A stretch of DNA of 64,000 nucleotides from NCBI GenBank assembly GCA_019203745.1, contig CP078104.1, positions 2,144,501 through 2,208,500 on the forward strand. The letters are read 5' to 3'. This document shows, in pieces, positions 28,377 through 39,686 of this stretch. Below the pieces are notes generated by a model. That model searched no databases, had not been told where the DNA came from, and worked only from the letters and a program-made list of their open reading frames with translations. The stretch is from Chryseobacterium sp. E1 (lineage in GTDB: Bacteria; Bacteroidota; Bacteroidia; Flavobacteriales; Weeksellaceae). Each line of letters starts with the position of its first letter. Position 1 is the stretch's first letter. Made by a program: the position numbers and the translations under genes.

Positions 28377-30413
28377 TGTTTTGCCGGTTTTTTAGCAGTG
28401 TTATTATTTTTGTTTCTTCTTCTATTCTTTTCTTCAGCTTGGCCTTCTGTTGTTTTACAAAGTCAAGGCTGTCCTGCATTCTTTTACGTTTGACCGAATC
28501 CATTTTAGGATCAACATAAAGACCTTTACGTTTCAGATCCACTACCCATTGCCTTTTATATTCAGGCATAAAGCTCGCTGTGGTCATTTTTTTGTAAAGA
28601 TTTTCTCTTTTCAGATCTCCTGTGATATATTTTTCAGCGATCACTGTACAAGCTGGTCCTGCCCAAGTTGCACCAAACCCGGCATGTTCCATTACCGCAG
28701 CAACAACAATTTTAGGTTTGTCTGCAGGAGCAATCAGTACAAAAATCGAGTTATCCTTTCCTTGTGGAACCTGTGCTGTACCTGTCTTTGCCAACTGAGT
28801 AAAGTCATTGGATTTCAGACTTCTCGCCGTTCCTCTTAGAACCACCGCTTCCATTCCTTTCAATACCGGCTCGAAATGCTTGGCATCTACCAGGGTTTTA
28901 TGTTTTACCTTAAACCTTGGGTCCGGATTGGCTTTTCCATCAATCGCTTTAACGATGTGAGGCGTATAATACCAGCCCTTATTAGCAATGGCCGCTACGA
29001 AATTGGCCATCTGTAAAGGAGTAAGCATGACATCTCCCTGCCCCATTCCGTTAAAGACAGCTCCTGTAGCTAAAGGATCCCAGTTTTTATAATCTTTTGT
29101 TGAACCGCTTGCCTTAAGAATAGATTTCATTCTTTTCTCATAAAACTCTCCGCTCGGAATTCTTCCTTTTGCTCCCGAAGCCAGGTCGTTATTTAAGAAT
29201 TCCCCAACCCCGAAACTGTTCATGATCTTTTTCCATTCGTCAACTCCTTTTGAAGGATTTCCAGGATATTTATTCATGATCGCCAGGTAAGCATGCGAGA
29301 AATAACAGTTACTGGAAACCTGAATTGAAGGAATCAGAGGATCAGCTCCACCGTGTCCTTTAATTCTTAATCCTTTATAATAGAATCCGCCTCCACACGG
29401 GAAAATTGTTTTTTCATCCATTACCCCCATCTGCATTCCTGCAAGTGCCGTCAGCAATTTAAATGTAGATCCGGGAGGATATGCTGCCTGAACAGATCTG
29501 TCAAACATAGGTTTGTTCTCATACAGCGTATCTTTATTCAGGGTATAAATATTCTTGGATTTATAAGGTCCTGTAAATAAATTAGGGTCAACATCAGGGC
29601 CAGTAGCCAACGTTAAAATCTCACCGTTATTCGGGTCAATGGCAACAATCGCACCATGCTTATTGACCAGCATTTCTTCAGCCATTCTCTGAAGATCGTA
29701 ATCAATGGTAAGGGTAACATCTTTCCCTGTAATAACATCTTTGTCAAGGGTACCGTTTTTATAGGAACCAATATTACGGAGTCTGATATCTTTTTGGATA
29801 TATTTCACTCCTTTTACCCCACGAAGCTCTTTTTCATAAGATTTTTCCACACCTTTTTTTCCGATAAAATCACCAGGCAGGTAATAAGTAGAATCTTTTT
29901 TAATCTCCGGGTCATTTACCTCACTGGTATATCCTAAAAGGTTACCGGAAGTGGAAACTTCGTACTGGCGCTGTGGACGCTGTACAATATTAAAAGCAGG
30001 ATATTTGAAGATGATTTCCTGGACTCTTGCAATATCTTCCCTGCTGAGGTCTTTCAGGAAAGTCATAGGGGTCAGCTTGGAATAATATTTTTCTTTTTGA
30101 TAAAATTGATCCTGTTGATGAAATCATTTTTAGAAATCTTCATCAGGCTGCAGAACCCAAGGGTATCAAAATCCGGCTTCATCAAAGCCTGTGTAAACGA
30201 AACTTCGTAGGCCGGCTGATTTCCCACCATGATTTTTCCATTCCTGTCAAAAATTACCCCACGCTGCGGGATGATATATTCAGTTTTAATGGAAGTATTG
30301 GCTGCATTTAATGCATAACGGTCTGTAAACAACTGCAAATACGCAAGCCTCGCCACAAAAATAAGGGCGATAGCAACGAGAATGGAAAAAATTTTAAAAT
30401 AACGTGTGTTCAA
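28363..30413 (-). CDS. mrdA: Penicillin-binding protein 2 (frameshifted)
   Basis: This class B transpeptidase of about 680 residues crosslinks peptidoglycan during cell elongation. An N-terminal anchor (residues 5-25) is followed by the dimerisation domain (IIPQRGVIFDRNG). The transpeptidase motifs are SxxK in PPGSTFK, SxN in VSSNCYF, and KTG in LAKTGTA. The C-terminus is a lysine-rich, charged tail after the domain (RKRMQDSLDFVKQQKAKLKK). One frame change lies near 30072. It overlaps mreD upstream and rodA downstream. Confidence 0.93.
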
Positions 30414-30915
30414 ACTTTTTGTTTGATTTTAAATATTAATGCGTAAATAACTATAAAGATAAATGAAATTACACTGGTCACCAACACATTAAATAATATT
30501 TCAAAAAATCTGCTGAACTTAAAGAACTCAATATATTGTACTAAAAGCTGATGCAGAAAAATACTTGAAAATAAAAACAGCAAAAACTGCGCCCATTGAA
30601 GGGACTGAAAAGAAAAAAAGTCTGTAGAGGTATCTGTAGAGGTCCTGAAAATCAATGTCCTGAAATAAGCAATCAAGGTTGTTGCAAATGCATTGATCCC
30701 CATGAATAATGAAACCCGTCAATAGTAAGACCTATTAAAAAACTTAGGGCCAGGAATTGAAATTTATTTCTGAAAAAGGGATAGAACATGACAAATACAG
30801 GATATAATACCGGTGTATATTTCCCGAAAACGGTAATCCTGTCCAATACAACAATTTGTAATGCGACAAGGAAGATCATAATCAATATGTCGGTAAATAA
30901 AGTCCTGCTAATCAT
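30410..30915 (-). CDS. mreD: Rod-shape-determining protein MreD (frameshifted)
   Basis: This small inner-membrane protein of about 168 residues has five to six helices (LFTDILIMIFLVALQIVVL, then LALSFLIGLTIDGF). ATG 30915 overlaps the probable mreC stop in the string ATGATTAG. A frame change near 30700-30722 joins it to WGINAFATTLIAYFR. It completes the MreBCD elongasome complex. Its stop overlaps the mrdA start. Confidence 0.85.
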
Positions 30916-31759
30916 TTTCTTTTTTATTACAGCCTGCATAGTATCCTGAATCTTCTGCACTTCTGCCTTTTTAAGATTCTTTACTACGTATACTTTATTC
31001 AACGATCCCATTTTTTCGCTCAGCTCAACTGAGATGTCCCAGAATCCGGTTTTATTGTCTACAGAATATCCTGCAATAGTACCGATTGTAACCCCTTTCG
31101 GGAAAATAGCTGATTTTCCGTCTGTTACTACGGTATCTCCGATCTTTAAGGCTACATATTTCGGGATATCCGCAAGGTGCATCACCCTGGAGTTATCTCC
31201 GTTCCATGTTAAAGTTCCAAAATATCCTGAATTTTTCAGTGCGGCATTAATTCTGATCTTGCTTACACTCAGCACAGACTGAACCAATGCATAGCTATCT
31301 GTAGAATTGATTACGATTCCTGCGATTCCTTTAGGAGCCATTACCCCATTTGAGGGAACACTCCGTCTCTGCGGCCACGGTTGATCGTAAAATAATTGTT
31401 CCTTCTGTTGATACTGTTAAAAACAATTTCTCCATCTACAAAAGTATAGATCTGACCGCCCCCAATAGTATCATGAACTCTTTTGAAGACCGGAACTTTT
31501 GTCCCGTCTTTTCCATAAAGCTCGGCCATAAGGGCTTTATTCTGCACTACAAGATCTTCATTGATCTGCTTAAGTTTCAGATAGGAAACCCCTCATCAAT
31601 ATATCCGGAAACCCAGGAATTTACGGCAGCTGTCTGGCCCGCTATCCAGGATCTCTGCATGGCATTTCTGGAGAATATGAGAACCAGAGCAATAATTTGC
31701 AGGAATATAAAGAAGACGAAAAGAGTATTCTTCGAAAATAATCTCAGCAAAAATCCCAT
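30908..31759 (-). CDS. mreC: Rod-shape-determining protein MreC (frameshifted)
   Basis: This periplasmic scaffold of about 283 residues links MreB/MreD to PBP2. An N-terminal membrane anchor (TLFVFFIFLQIIALVLIF) is followed by a coiled coil. The MreC beta-barrels contain YFTINRGRRDGVFPQMG, GIAGIVINSTDSYALVQSV and VVTDGKSAIFPKGVTIG. Frame changes lie near 31585, near 31343 and close to the end. The true stop is probably the TAG at 30908-30910, inside the mreD start. Confidence 0.9.
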
Positions 31760-31787
31760 TCAGATATATCGTCGTAAAAGGTTAAAA

Positions 31788-32810
31788 TTATTTAATTAAG
31801 AAATTGAATTTATCCATATTCTTAAGTGCAATCCCTGTTCCGCGAACAACAGCTCTCAACGGATCTTCAGCTACAAATACAGGAAGACCTGTTTTTTTGT
31901 GGATTCTGTCCGCAAGACCTCTTAATAAAGCACCTCCTCCGGCAAGATAAATACCTGTTTTGTAAATATCCGCTGCAAGTTCCGGTGGAGTAAGAGAAAG
32001 AGTTTCCATTACCGCATCTTCGATTCTGATGATCGATTTGTCTAATGCACGGGCAATCTCTTTGTATCCTACCATAATTTCTTTAGGCTTCCCTGTGATC
32101 AGGTCTCTACCTTGTACCGGGATGTCTTCGATATCTACATCAAGGTCTTCAACTGCAGAACCTACTTCAATTTTGATTCTTTCAGCAGTTCTTTCTCCGA
32201 TATAAAGGTTATGGTGTGTTCGTAAGTAATAAGCAATATCATTGGTAAATACGTCGCCTGCAATCTTTACGGATTTGTCGCAAACGATACCTCCTAAGGC
32301 TACTACAGCAATTTCCGTAGTACCGCCACCTATGTCGATGATCATATTCCCTTCAGGCTTTTGCACGTCGATCCCCCCCTATAGCAGCAGCCATCGGTTC
32401 GTAGATCAATCTTACTTCTTTTGCGTTTACTTTCTGAGCAGAATCTCTTACGGCTCTTTTTCAACTTCAGTAATACCAGAAGGAATACAGATTACGATTC
32501 GTAATGCAGGTTGTATGAATTTACCTTTAATACCCGGAATTTTTTTGATAAACTCCTTGATCATATGTTCAGAAGCATGGAAATCAGCGATAACACCGTC
32601 TTTCAAAGGGCGGATCGTTTTGATATCCTCGTGAGTTTTACCTTGCATATGCTTAGCCTGCTCACCGACAGCAATCGGTTTACCCGATGAACGTTCAATT
32701 GCAACAATTGACGGTTGATCTATAACAATTTTATTATTATGGATGATTAGGGTATTAGCAGTTCCAAGGTCTATCGCAATTTCTTGCGTAAACATATCAA
32801 ATAAACTCAT
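31788..32810 (-). CDS. mreB: Actin-like cell-shape protein MreB (frameshifted)
   Basis: This bacterial actin of about 341 residues forms filaments that guide the elongasome. Phosphate 1 motif is AIDLGTANTLI, phosphate 2 is IIDIGGGTTEIAV, and the adenosine motif is IYLAGGGALLRGL. Breaks lie in two homopolymers, a T run near 32461 and a run of seven C at about 32375-32382. It is the first gene of the cell-shape operon. Interruption of this essential gene in homopolymers is strong evidence that frameshifts in the window are sequencing errors. Confidence 0.95.
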
Positions 32811-32834
32811 ATTTTTCTTCTGATTTTAAGTTTA

Positions 32835-32842
32835 CAAAGATA
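32835..32842 (-). promoter_or_regulatory. -7 promoter element of the mreBCD-mrdA-rodA operon
   Basis: This reads TATCTTTG on the minus strand, 24 bases before the mreB ATG. Confidence 0.55.
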
Positions 32843-33217
32843 TAAATTTAACACTACTAAAGAAATTTCCCACCAACATTATTTGGTTAAAATTTTATTA
32901 AAATTTATAATTCTTTATTAACTTTCTGTTTAGACATTTACAGAGTTTGATTTCAACTAAAATTCATGGGGTGTTAAAATGGCGAATAAGGCCTTCAGAG
33001 AGGGCTCCAATAAGACAAAAGAAAATACAGTTGCAGCCAATATCATCAATCATTTTAACTTCTGTTTTGAAAATTAAAAAGAAAAACACCTGAAACCCGA
33101 AATCCACAGGACAATTCGCCCTTATATTTCCTCTATTGGCCTATAGTTTTTTACGATAATTATCATATACACTATCAGAGGGTACTTAATTAAAAAAGCG
33201 TAAATTTGCGACTGCTT
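32843..33217. other. Divergent intergenic region between mreB and hemA
   Basis: No gene is supported. The stretch holds the mreB promoter at one end and a TAAATTTG element at 33201-33208 for hemA at the other. The middle has no convincing structure. Confidence 0.5.
33201..33208 (+). promoter_or_regulatory. -7 promoter element of the hem operon
   Basis: TAAATTTG lies 9 bases before the hemA ATG, so the leader would be very short. Confidence 0.5.
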
Positions 33218-34489
33218 ATGTTACAGTATTCCAACATCCATCAAACCTCCAATTTTGCCGTGCTTTCCATAAGCTACGAGAAGGCTGATGTAGAAACGAG
33301 AGGAAAATTTGCATTCTTTGATGAAAACATCAAAAACTTTGTTTCCGGGTCCATCAGGAAGATCTTGGAGATGCATTTGTAGTCTCCACATGTAACAGGA
33401 CGGAGATCTACACTACTTCATCCAATTATCTTCTAGTAGCGGAAGAATACTGCAAAACCATCGGAGTCAATATTACAGATTTTCTGCAGTTTGCCAATAT
33501 TCTTACCAAAGAAGAGGCTTTGATCCATCTTTTCAGAGTGGCTGCCGGGCTTGAAAGTCAGATTATCGGAGATTTTGAAATCATCGGGCAGATCAAAAAA
33601 GCATATAGCCGTTTTAAAAAAGAACGACAAAATTCAAATCCATATCTGGAAAGGGCCATCAATGCAGCGATCCAGATTTCGAAACGGATAAAAAATGAAA
33701 CGGGAATCTCCAATGGAGCCGCTTCCGTATCTTACGCTGCCGTTCATTACATCTTAAACAGCCAGAAGAGAATTACTGAAAAGAACATTCTTCTTTTAGG
33801 GGTGGGTGAAATCGGGCAGAATACGGTTGATAACCTTGTAAAACATGTTTATCAGCCTAAAATAAAGATTGCCAACAGAACCCAGGAGAAAGCTGAAAAA
33901 ATTTCTCAGAAATACAATATTCCTCACGTTGATTATTCTGATTTTGACCAGGAATTAAAAAATACAGATATTCTCATTGTAGCAACAGGAGCCAAACATC
34001 CTATCATCAACCGATCTCATTTCCCGAACGGGAAAGAAACACTGGTGATCGACCTTTCTATTCCGCACAACGTTGAAAAGAACGTTACAGAAAACGAAAA
34101 CGTAACACTGATTGATGTTGACGAGCTTTCAAAACAGATCCAGGAAACCATCCAGCAGCGGGAAAAAGAAATTCCAAAAGCTGAAAAGATCATCAAAGAG
34201 CTGATGAAAGACTTCATTGAGTGGGAAAAAGAGAAAACTGGCACCTAATATTCATCATTTCAAAGCGGTTTTAAAGAATATGGAACGCAACGAAATGCAC
34301 AATTTTTATAAAAAGAATAAATACATAAACATCACGGATATGGAACTTTCTGATAAAATGATCCAGAAAATCACCAACCGTTTTGCAAAATATATCATCG
34401 ATAATCCTTTAAAAGCCGAAGAAATTAGTAAATTAATGCACGAAATATTAGTTGAACAACCAAACAACGAATTCAATGAAAAGCATTAG
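33218..34489 (+). CDS. hemA: Glutamyl-tRNA reductase (frameshifted)
   Basis: This NADPH-dependent enzyme of about 423 residues makes glutamate-1-semialdehyde, the first step of heme synthesis in the C5 pathway. The catalytic cysteine lies in VVSTCNRTEIYTT. The tRNA/substrate region reads FRVAAGLESQIIGDFEI, and the NADPH-binding domain has LLLGVGEIGQNTV. The helical dimerisation domain follows (HFKAVLKNMERNEMH). Breaks lie near 33350 and near 34235. ATG 33218 is chosen because it opens the full family N-terminus. It heads hemACDE. Confidence 0.93.
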
Positions 34490-35382
34490 AATCGGAACAA
34501 GAAATTCCGCACTTGCACTTTGGCAGGCTAGAGAGGTTGCGAGGCACCTTCAGAACAATAATTATTTAACGGAAATTGTTCCTATCGTTTCTTCAGGCGA
34601 TAAGAACCTTAATCAGCCCTTATATTCTCTGGGAATCACAGGAGTCTTTACGAGAGACCTTGATATTGCCCTGCTGAATGATGAGATTGACATTGCCGTA
34701 CATTCTTTGAAAGATGTTCCTACGCAATTACCTCAGAACATTGAGATGATCGCTTATCTTGAAAGAGATTATCCACAGGACATCCTGATCAGAAAAGAAT
34801 CTGCAAGAAATAAAGAGTTCCATGAGCTTAAACTTGCTACCAGCAGTTTGAGAAGAAGAGCTTTCTGGCTGAGAAATTATCCAACAACTGATTTTTCGGA
34901 TATCCGTGGAAATATCCAAACCAGACTTCAAAAACTGGAAGACGGAGATTTTGATGCTACTATTCTATCTTTGGCGGGCATCAAAAGAATGAAGATGGAA
35001 ATTGATTACGAAATGCTTCCATTAATGATTTCGGCACCATCCCAAGGTGTTATTTCTGTGGCCGGTCATACTGACAAGCCTGAGATCAATGAAATTGTAA
35101 GCAAAATCAATCACCAACCTACCCAGATCTGTGTAGAGATCGAAAGAAACTTCTTAAGCACTTTAGAAGGAGGCTGTACTGCACCTATTGGAGCTTTTGC
35201 AGAAATTATCGGTGATCAGATCCGCTTCAAAAAGCCCTTTGCTCTTTGGATGGCAAAAACTGCATTGCTGTTGATGAAAACTTCGTGTATAATTCAACAG
35301 AAAACTTTGGAGAGAGGTTTGCTAAAGTTGTTCTTGAAAACGGGGAAAAGAATTGATGGCAGAAATCAAAAGCCAGATCTAA
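34476..35382 (+). CDS. hemC: Hydroxymethylbilane synthase (porphobilinogen deaminase), frameshifted
   Basis: This enzyme of about 302 residues joins four porphobilinogens into hydroxymethylbilane. It opens IRIGTRNSALALWQAREVA. It has IDIAVHSLKDVPTQLP, and the cysteine that carries the dipyrromethane cofactor lies in STLEGGCTAPIGAFA. A break near 35237 and a second near 35342 lead to the expected tail LMAEIKSQI, stopping at 35382. Its start overlaps hemA by 14 bases, which indicates coupled translation. Confidence 0.92.
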
Positions 35383-35448
35383 GAGATTAAACAATTAATT
35401 CCGGATCAGATTCTTTTAACTTTCTTTTTCATTTACTAATCTACAGAC

Positions 35449-36132
35449 ATGAAAATCTTATTTACCAAAAATATAGACCACAATATAATATCCAAAGAAT
35501 TAGGAGAGGATATTGGGGTTGATTGCATTGAGGTAATTAAGACACAACCGATTATGATCAGTCCGTTTGAGCTGAAAAATTATTCTTTGATTTTCACCAG
35601 TGTCAATGGGGTGAACGCATTTTTCAAGAATCGGTTTAAGCCTAATGAAGATTTTACGGCGAAGAATTACAATAAAATTTACTGTGTAGGTGAGAAGACC
35701 AAAAGAGCACTGAGAAAACACGGTTTTGGAACTTTTAAGGTTCTGAAAAACGCTGAAACCCTTTCAAGGTTTATTATCGGGAACTGCCAGCACGAACAGT
35801 TTCTTCACTTTTGCGGAAATCTTGCGATCAATGTTCTGGATAAAGATCTCCCTCTGCAAAACATCAGCTATAAAAAAATCACTATATATAATACCGAGGA
35901 AATCAATCCTTTAATACCTGAAAAATATCATGCTGCAGTATTTTTTAGTCCGAGCGGAGTTCGTAGTTTTGCAAGGCGAAATTCCCTGGAAGGCATGAAG
36001 CTTTTTTCAATCGGGGAAACGACTTCGGGTGAGCTGAGAAATTATACTCAGGAAGCAATTTTCACTTCTGAAGAAAATACGCTGACCTCCATCTTTGAGC
36101 TGATCAGAAAGGAGTTCGGAAATAGAATTTAG
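35449..36132 (+). CDS. hemD: Uroporphyrinogen-III synthase
   Basis: This is an intact 227-residue enzyme that closes and inverts ring D of hydroxymethylbilane. Family segments are LIFTSVNGVNAFF, KIYCVGEKTKRAL, and AAVFFSPSGVRSFAR, with FSIGETTSGEL near the end. HemD sequences are poorly conserved, but the position between hemC and hemE and these motifs make the call safe. Confidence 0.9.
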   Translation: MKILFTKNIDHNIISKELGEDIGVDCIEVIKTQPIMISPFELKNYSLIFTSVNGVNAFFKNRFKPNEDFTAKNYNKIYCVGEKTKRALRKHGFGTFKVLKNAETLSRFIIGNCQHEQFLHFCGNLAINVLDKDLPLQNISYKKITIYNTEEINPLIPEKYHAAVFFSPSGVRSFARRNSLEGMKLFSIGETTSGELRNYTQEAIFTSEENTLTSIFELIRKEFGNRI

Positions 36133-36181
36133 AATATCTTTTGCCGTATCTGAACGGTATTATATGAGTTTACAATAGATT

Positions 36182-37213
36182 ATGATTAAAAACGACCTAT
36201 ATTTAAAAGCACTTCGCGGAGAAACCGTTGAAAGACCTCCTGTCTGGATGATGAGGCAGGCTGGAAGATATCTGCCGGAATTCATTGCCCTGAGAGACCA
36301 ATATGACTTCTTTACAAGATGTCAGACTCCTGAACTGGCTGCTGAAATTACATTACAGCCTATCCGCAGATTTCCGTTGGATGCAGCGATTCTTTTTTCG
36401 GATATCCTGGTAGTTCCTCAGGCTATGGGAATTGATTTCAAAATGAAAGAATCTGTTGGCCCGTGGTTGGATACCCCGATCAGAACAATGGAACAGGTTC
36501 AGAATATTGAAACTCCGGATGTGAATGATACTTTAGGTTATGTTTTTGATGCTATTGAGCTGACTCTTCAGAAACTTGACAATGAAATTCCATTGATCGG
36601 TTTTGCCGGTTCTCCGTGGACTATCCTTTGTTATTGCGTGGAAGGAAAAGGAAGTAAAGCATTTGATATTGCCAAATCTTTCTGTTTTCAGCAGCCTGAA
36701 GCCGCTCATTTGTTACTTCAGAAGATTACAGATACTACGATTGCCTATTTAAAAAGAAAGGTTGAGAAAGGAGTTTCTGCAGTACAGGTCTTTGATTCGT
36801 GGGGAGGAATGCTTTCTCCTACGGATTATCAGGAGTTCTCATGGCAGTATATCAACCAGATTGTTGAAGCATTAAGCCCGCTTACCCATGTCGTAGTATT
36901 TGGAAAAGGATGCTGGTTTGCATTGGAAGATATGACGATGTCTAAAGCATCTGCTCTTGGTGTTGACTGGACGATCAAGCCGGAATTTGCAAGAACGCTT
37001 ACCAATCATACCATGACCCTGCAAGGAAACTTTGATCCTGCAAGGCTTCATTCTACACCGGAAACAATTAAGAAAATGGTGAATGAAATGATCAACCGTT
37101 TCGGAAAAGACAGATATATCGCCAACCTTGGACACGGAATTCTTCCTAACGTTCCTGTAGAGAATGCAGAAGCATTCATCAGAGCAGTCGTTGACTGGAA
37201 ACCGAATCTTTAA
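36182..37213 (+). CDS. hemE: Uroporphyrinogen decarboxylase
   Basis: This is an intact 343-residue enzyme that removes four carboxyl groups from uroporphyrinogen III to give coproporphyrinogen III. The signature [17 protein letters not shown] is present, along with [17 protein letters not shown] and the second signature [16 protein letters not shown]. The C-terminal [19 protein letters not shown] is complete. It ends the hem operon, with a terminator 30 bases downstream. Confidence 0.96.
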   Translation: MIKNDLYLKALRGETVERPPVWMMRQAGRYLPEFIALRDQYDFFTRCQTPELAAEITLQPIRRFPLDAAILFSDILVVPQAMGIDFKMKESVGPWLDTPIRTMEQVQNIETPDVNDTLGYVFDAIELTLQKLDNEIPLIGFAGSPWTILCYCVEGKGSKAFDIAKSFCFQQPEAAHLLLQKITDTTIAYLKRKVEKGVSAVQVFDSWGGMLSPTDYQEFSWQYINQIVEALSPLTHVVVFGKGCWFALEDMTMSKASALGVDWTIKPEFARTLTNHTMTLQGNFDPARLHSTPETIKKMVNEMINRFGKDRYIANLGHGILPNVPVENAEAFIRAVVDWKPNL

Positions 37214-37241
37214 GATCTCCAATTAAGGTTTTACAACATAC

Positions 37242-37272
37242 AAAGTCCTGTCATTGATTGACAGGACTTTTT
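37242..37272 (+). terminator. Terminator of the hemACDE operon
   Basis: AAAGTCCTGTCA and TGACAGGACTTT form a 12-bp stem with a T run after it. Confidence 0.9.
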
Positions 37273-37355
37273 TCATATCTACCTGAAAATAAGTTGTATT
37301 TTCAATATTATTGTATATTTATATCTGATTACAAACACTTTAAAACTATTTTAAT

Positions 37356-37478
37356 ATGAAAAAGATGACCAAAGACAAAATGAAAAAAATTATGGCAGGA
37401 GGAGAAATCTGCCTTGCATGTGCTGACGGATATCATCAGGTGATCAGGAACGGACGTTGCACCTGTGAACCGGATTAA
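37356..37478 (+). CDS. Double-glycine leader peptide, 40 residues
   Basis: This short peptide gene lies between hemE and sufS. The leader MKKMTKDKMKKIMAGG ends in Gly-Gly, and the mature part of 24 residues (EICLACADGYHQ, then GRCTCEPD) holds four cysteines. The layout matches the peptide at 15889 although the mature parts differ. Such peptides are exported by C39-peptidase ABC transporters and may be modified. No such genes are in the window. It has its own terminator. Confidence 0.65.
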   Translation: MKKMTKDKMKKIMAGGEICLACADGYHQVIRNGRCTCEPD

Positions 37479-37482
37479 TAAA

Positions 37483-37504
37483 AAAGCAGCTTTGTAGCTG
37501 CTTT
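37483..37504 (+). terminator. Terminator after the second double-glycine peptide
   Basis: AAAGCAGCT and AGCTGCTTT form a 9-bp stem with a 4-base loop, 5 bases after the peptide stop. It may also serve the convergent sufS gene. Confidence 0.75.
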
Positions 37505-37533
37505 AATTTATATTTTAAAAGAATAATTATTGA

Positions 37534-38753
37534 TTAGCTCAACATTCTCTGTGCCTTTTTCACTCCTTCTACCAAACGGTCAATCTCTTCAAAAGTATTA
37601 TAAACGGCAAAACTTGCTCTTACCGTTCCTGCAATATTAAAGAAATTCATAATCGGCTGCGTACAGTGATGCCCTGTTCTTACAGCAATTCCCATTTTAT
37701 CGAGGATCATTCCCACGTCTGAAGCAATTCCTACTCCTTCCAGATTAAATGAAACAACTCCCGTTCTTTTTGCTTTTTCACCGTATACTTTCAAACCTTC
37801 AATTTCTAAAAGCTGTCTTTGGGCATATTCCAATAAAGCATTTTCATGATTCTGAATATTTTCACGTCCTACTCTGTTCATAAAATCAACAGCTGCTCCC
37901 AAGGCAATATTTCCACCTACATTAGGAGTTCCTGCCTCATATTTAAATGGAAGCCCTGCATAAGTAGTGCCCTCAAAAGAACATGTAGCAATCATCTCTC
38001 CTCCTCCGTGAAACGGCGGTAAAACTTCCAATATTTCACGTTTTCCGTACAAGATTCCCGTTCCCATCGGAGCATACATTTTATGGCCTGAGAATACAAA
38101 GAAATCACAATCCATTTTCTGAACATCAATATCGAAATGTGGAGCAGACTGAGCTCCATCTATTACAACATAAGCATTTGTATTCTTTCTTGTTTTGGCA
38201 ATAATTTCTTCAATGGGATTCACAATTCCCAGTGCATTGGAAACCTGGTTTACAGAAACAACCTTCGTTTTTTCGCTCAAAAACTGATCAAAATGATCCA
38301 TCTGAAGAATACCGTTTTCATCAATAGGGATCACACGAAGTTTGGCTCCGGTTCTTTCACACAGCATCTGCCATGGGACAATATTGGAATGATGCTCAAG
38401 ATATGAAATGATAATCTCATCATCTTTTGCAGCTTTTGTGTTAAAATATAAGCAATAAGGTTTAAACCTTCTGTAGTTCCCTTTGTAAAAATAACTTCAA
38501 AATCATGTTCTGCATTGATGAATTTCTGGATTTTTCTTCTCGAAAGTTCCATCTCTTCAGTTGCCAGCTGGCTTAAGGTATGAATTCCTCTGTGAACATT
38601 GGCGTTAAGTTCTGTATAATATGCGTGACAGACTTCCAAAACCGAATTTGGCTTTTGCGATGTGGCGGCATTGTCCAGATAAACCAAGGGTTTACCATTC
38701 ACTTCTCTGTCCAATATAGAAAACTGGCTTCTTATTTCCTGAATGTCAAACAT
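37534..38753 (-). CDS. sufS: Cysteine desulfurase SufS (frameshifted)
   Basis: This PLP enzyme of about 406 residues removes sulfur from cysteine for Fe-S cluster assembly. It opens with YLDNAATSQKPNSV and has the ANVHRGIHTLSQLAT region. The PLP lysine lies in FSGHKMYAPMGTGILYG and the persulfide cysteine in RTGHHCTQPIM, a SufS-type short loop. One frame change near 38440 joins KLQKDDEIIIS to the body. The other suf genes are not adjacent. Confidence 0.93.
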
Positions 38754-38934
38754 TTATTTATTTTTTAAATTAAGACGTTCTTATTTAGAACTCTTCAAAT
38801 TTACGGCTTTTTTTTCGAAAGGAAGCATGAGGTTGGGAACTGATACTTGTCAGTTGATAGAAATATTCAATAGCGGGTAGTGGAGAAAATGCATGATAGG
38901 AAGAGGAAGAGAAATAATCACATAGGTATAATAA

Positions 38935-38959
38935 AAAACCCATCAAAAAATGATGGGTT
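38935..38959 (-). terminator. Terminator of the prs-rplY unit
   Basis: AACCCATCA and TGATGGGTT pair around an A-rich (T-rich on the minus strand) loop, followed by T residues on the minus strand, 25 bases after the rplY stop. Confidence 0.8.
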
Positions 38960-38983
38960 CTATATTGTTTAAATAAGCGATTC

Positions 38984-39631
38984 TTATTCTGCTGCAGTTT
39001 CAGCTGCTGCTTCAGGAGCCGCACCTTCTTCAGTTGCAACTTCTTCTTCATCCTCATCATCCATTGCCGCAGCACCACCTTTCATTGCATTTCTAGACAT
39101 CTTAACAGCAGCTACTACTGCGTTGTCCGGGTGCATGAAAGAATATCCTTCTGTCTTGATTCCTCCTACATAAAGTTTGTTACCGATTCTTAACGGAGTA
39201 ACATCAACAACGATCTCATCTGGTAAGTTAGCAGGAATAGCTTTTACTTTCAGTTTTCTGAAAGACTGACGTAAAACACCACCAGCTACAACACCTTTTG
39301 CACGTCCTGTAATTCTTACCGGAACTTCCATGATCACTGGCTTATCGTCAGATAACTGATAGAAGTCGATGTGAAGAATTTTGTCTGTAATTGGGTGGAA
39401 CTGAATATCCTGAAGAACAGCTGGGATTGTTTTTCCGTCAACTTCAATAGATACCGTGTGTGCTTCAGGAGTGTAAACTAATCCTTTGAAAGCTCTCTCT
39501 TCAGCAGAGAAGTTTAAAGGTGCATCACCTCCATAAACAACACAAGGAACTAATTCAGCATCACGTAAAGCTTTTGTAGACTTTTTGCCCACGCTTTCTC
39601 TTTTTGTACCTTGAATTGTAATAGATTTCAT
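38984..39631 (-). CDS. rplY: 50S ribosomal protein L25/Ctc
   Basis: This intact 215-residue ribosomal protein binds 5S rRNA. The N-terminal L25 domain reads [21 protein letters not shown] and [15 protein letters not shown]. The C-terminal TL5/Ctc domain ([32 protein letters not shown]) follows, and an acidic, alanine-rich tail closes the protein. It follows prs by 55 bases, as in many bacteria. Confidence 0.94.
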   Translation of the reverse strand: MKSITIQGTKRESVGKKSTKALRDAELVPCVVYGGDAPLNFSAEERAFKGLVYTPEAHTVSIEVDGKTIPAVLQDIQFHPITDKILHIDFYQLSDDKPVIMEVPVRITGRAKGVVAGGVLRQSFRKLKVKAIPANLPDEIVVDVTPLRIGNKLYVGGIKTEGYSFMHPDNAVVAAVKMSRNAMKGGAAAMDDEDEEEVATEEGAAPEAAAETAAE

Positions 39632-39686
39632 TTTATAAAAATTTAAAAATTGTTCTTAATTTAATTTGCAAATCGTTTAAAATCAA

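Noticed and set aside
32980..33125. A weak inverted match (GGCGAATAAGG against an AATTCGCCCTTA-like string) upstream of hemA
   Set aside because: The arms are imperfect and more than 120 bases apart, so it is compatible with chance.
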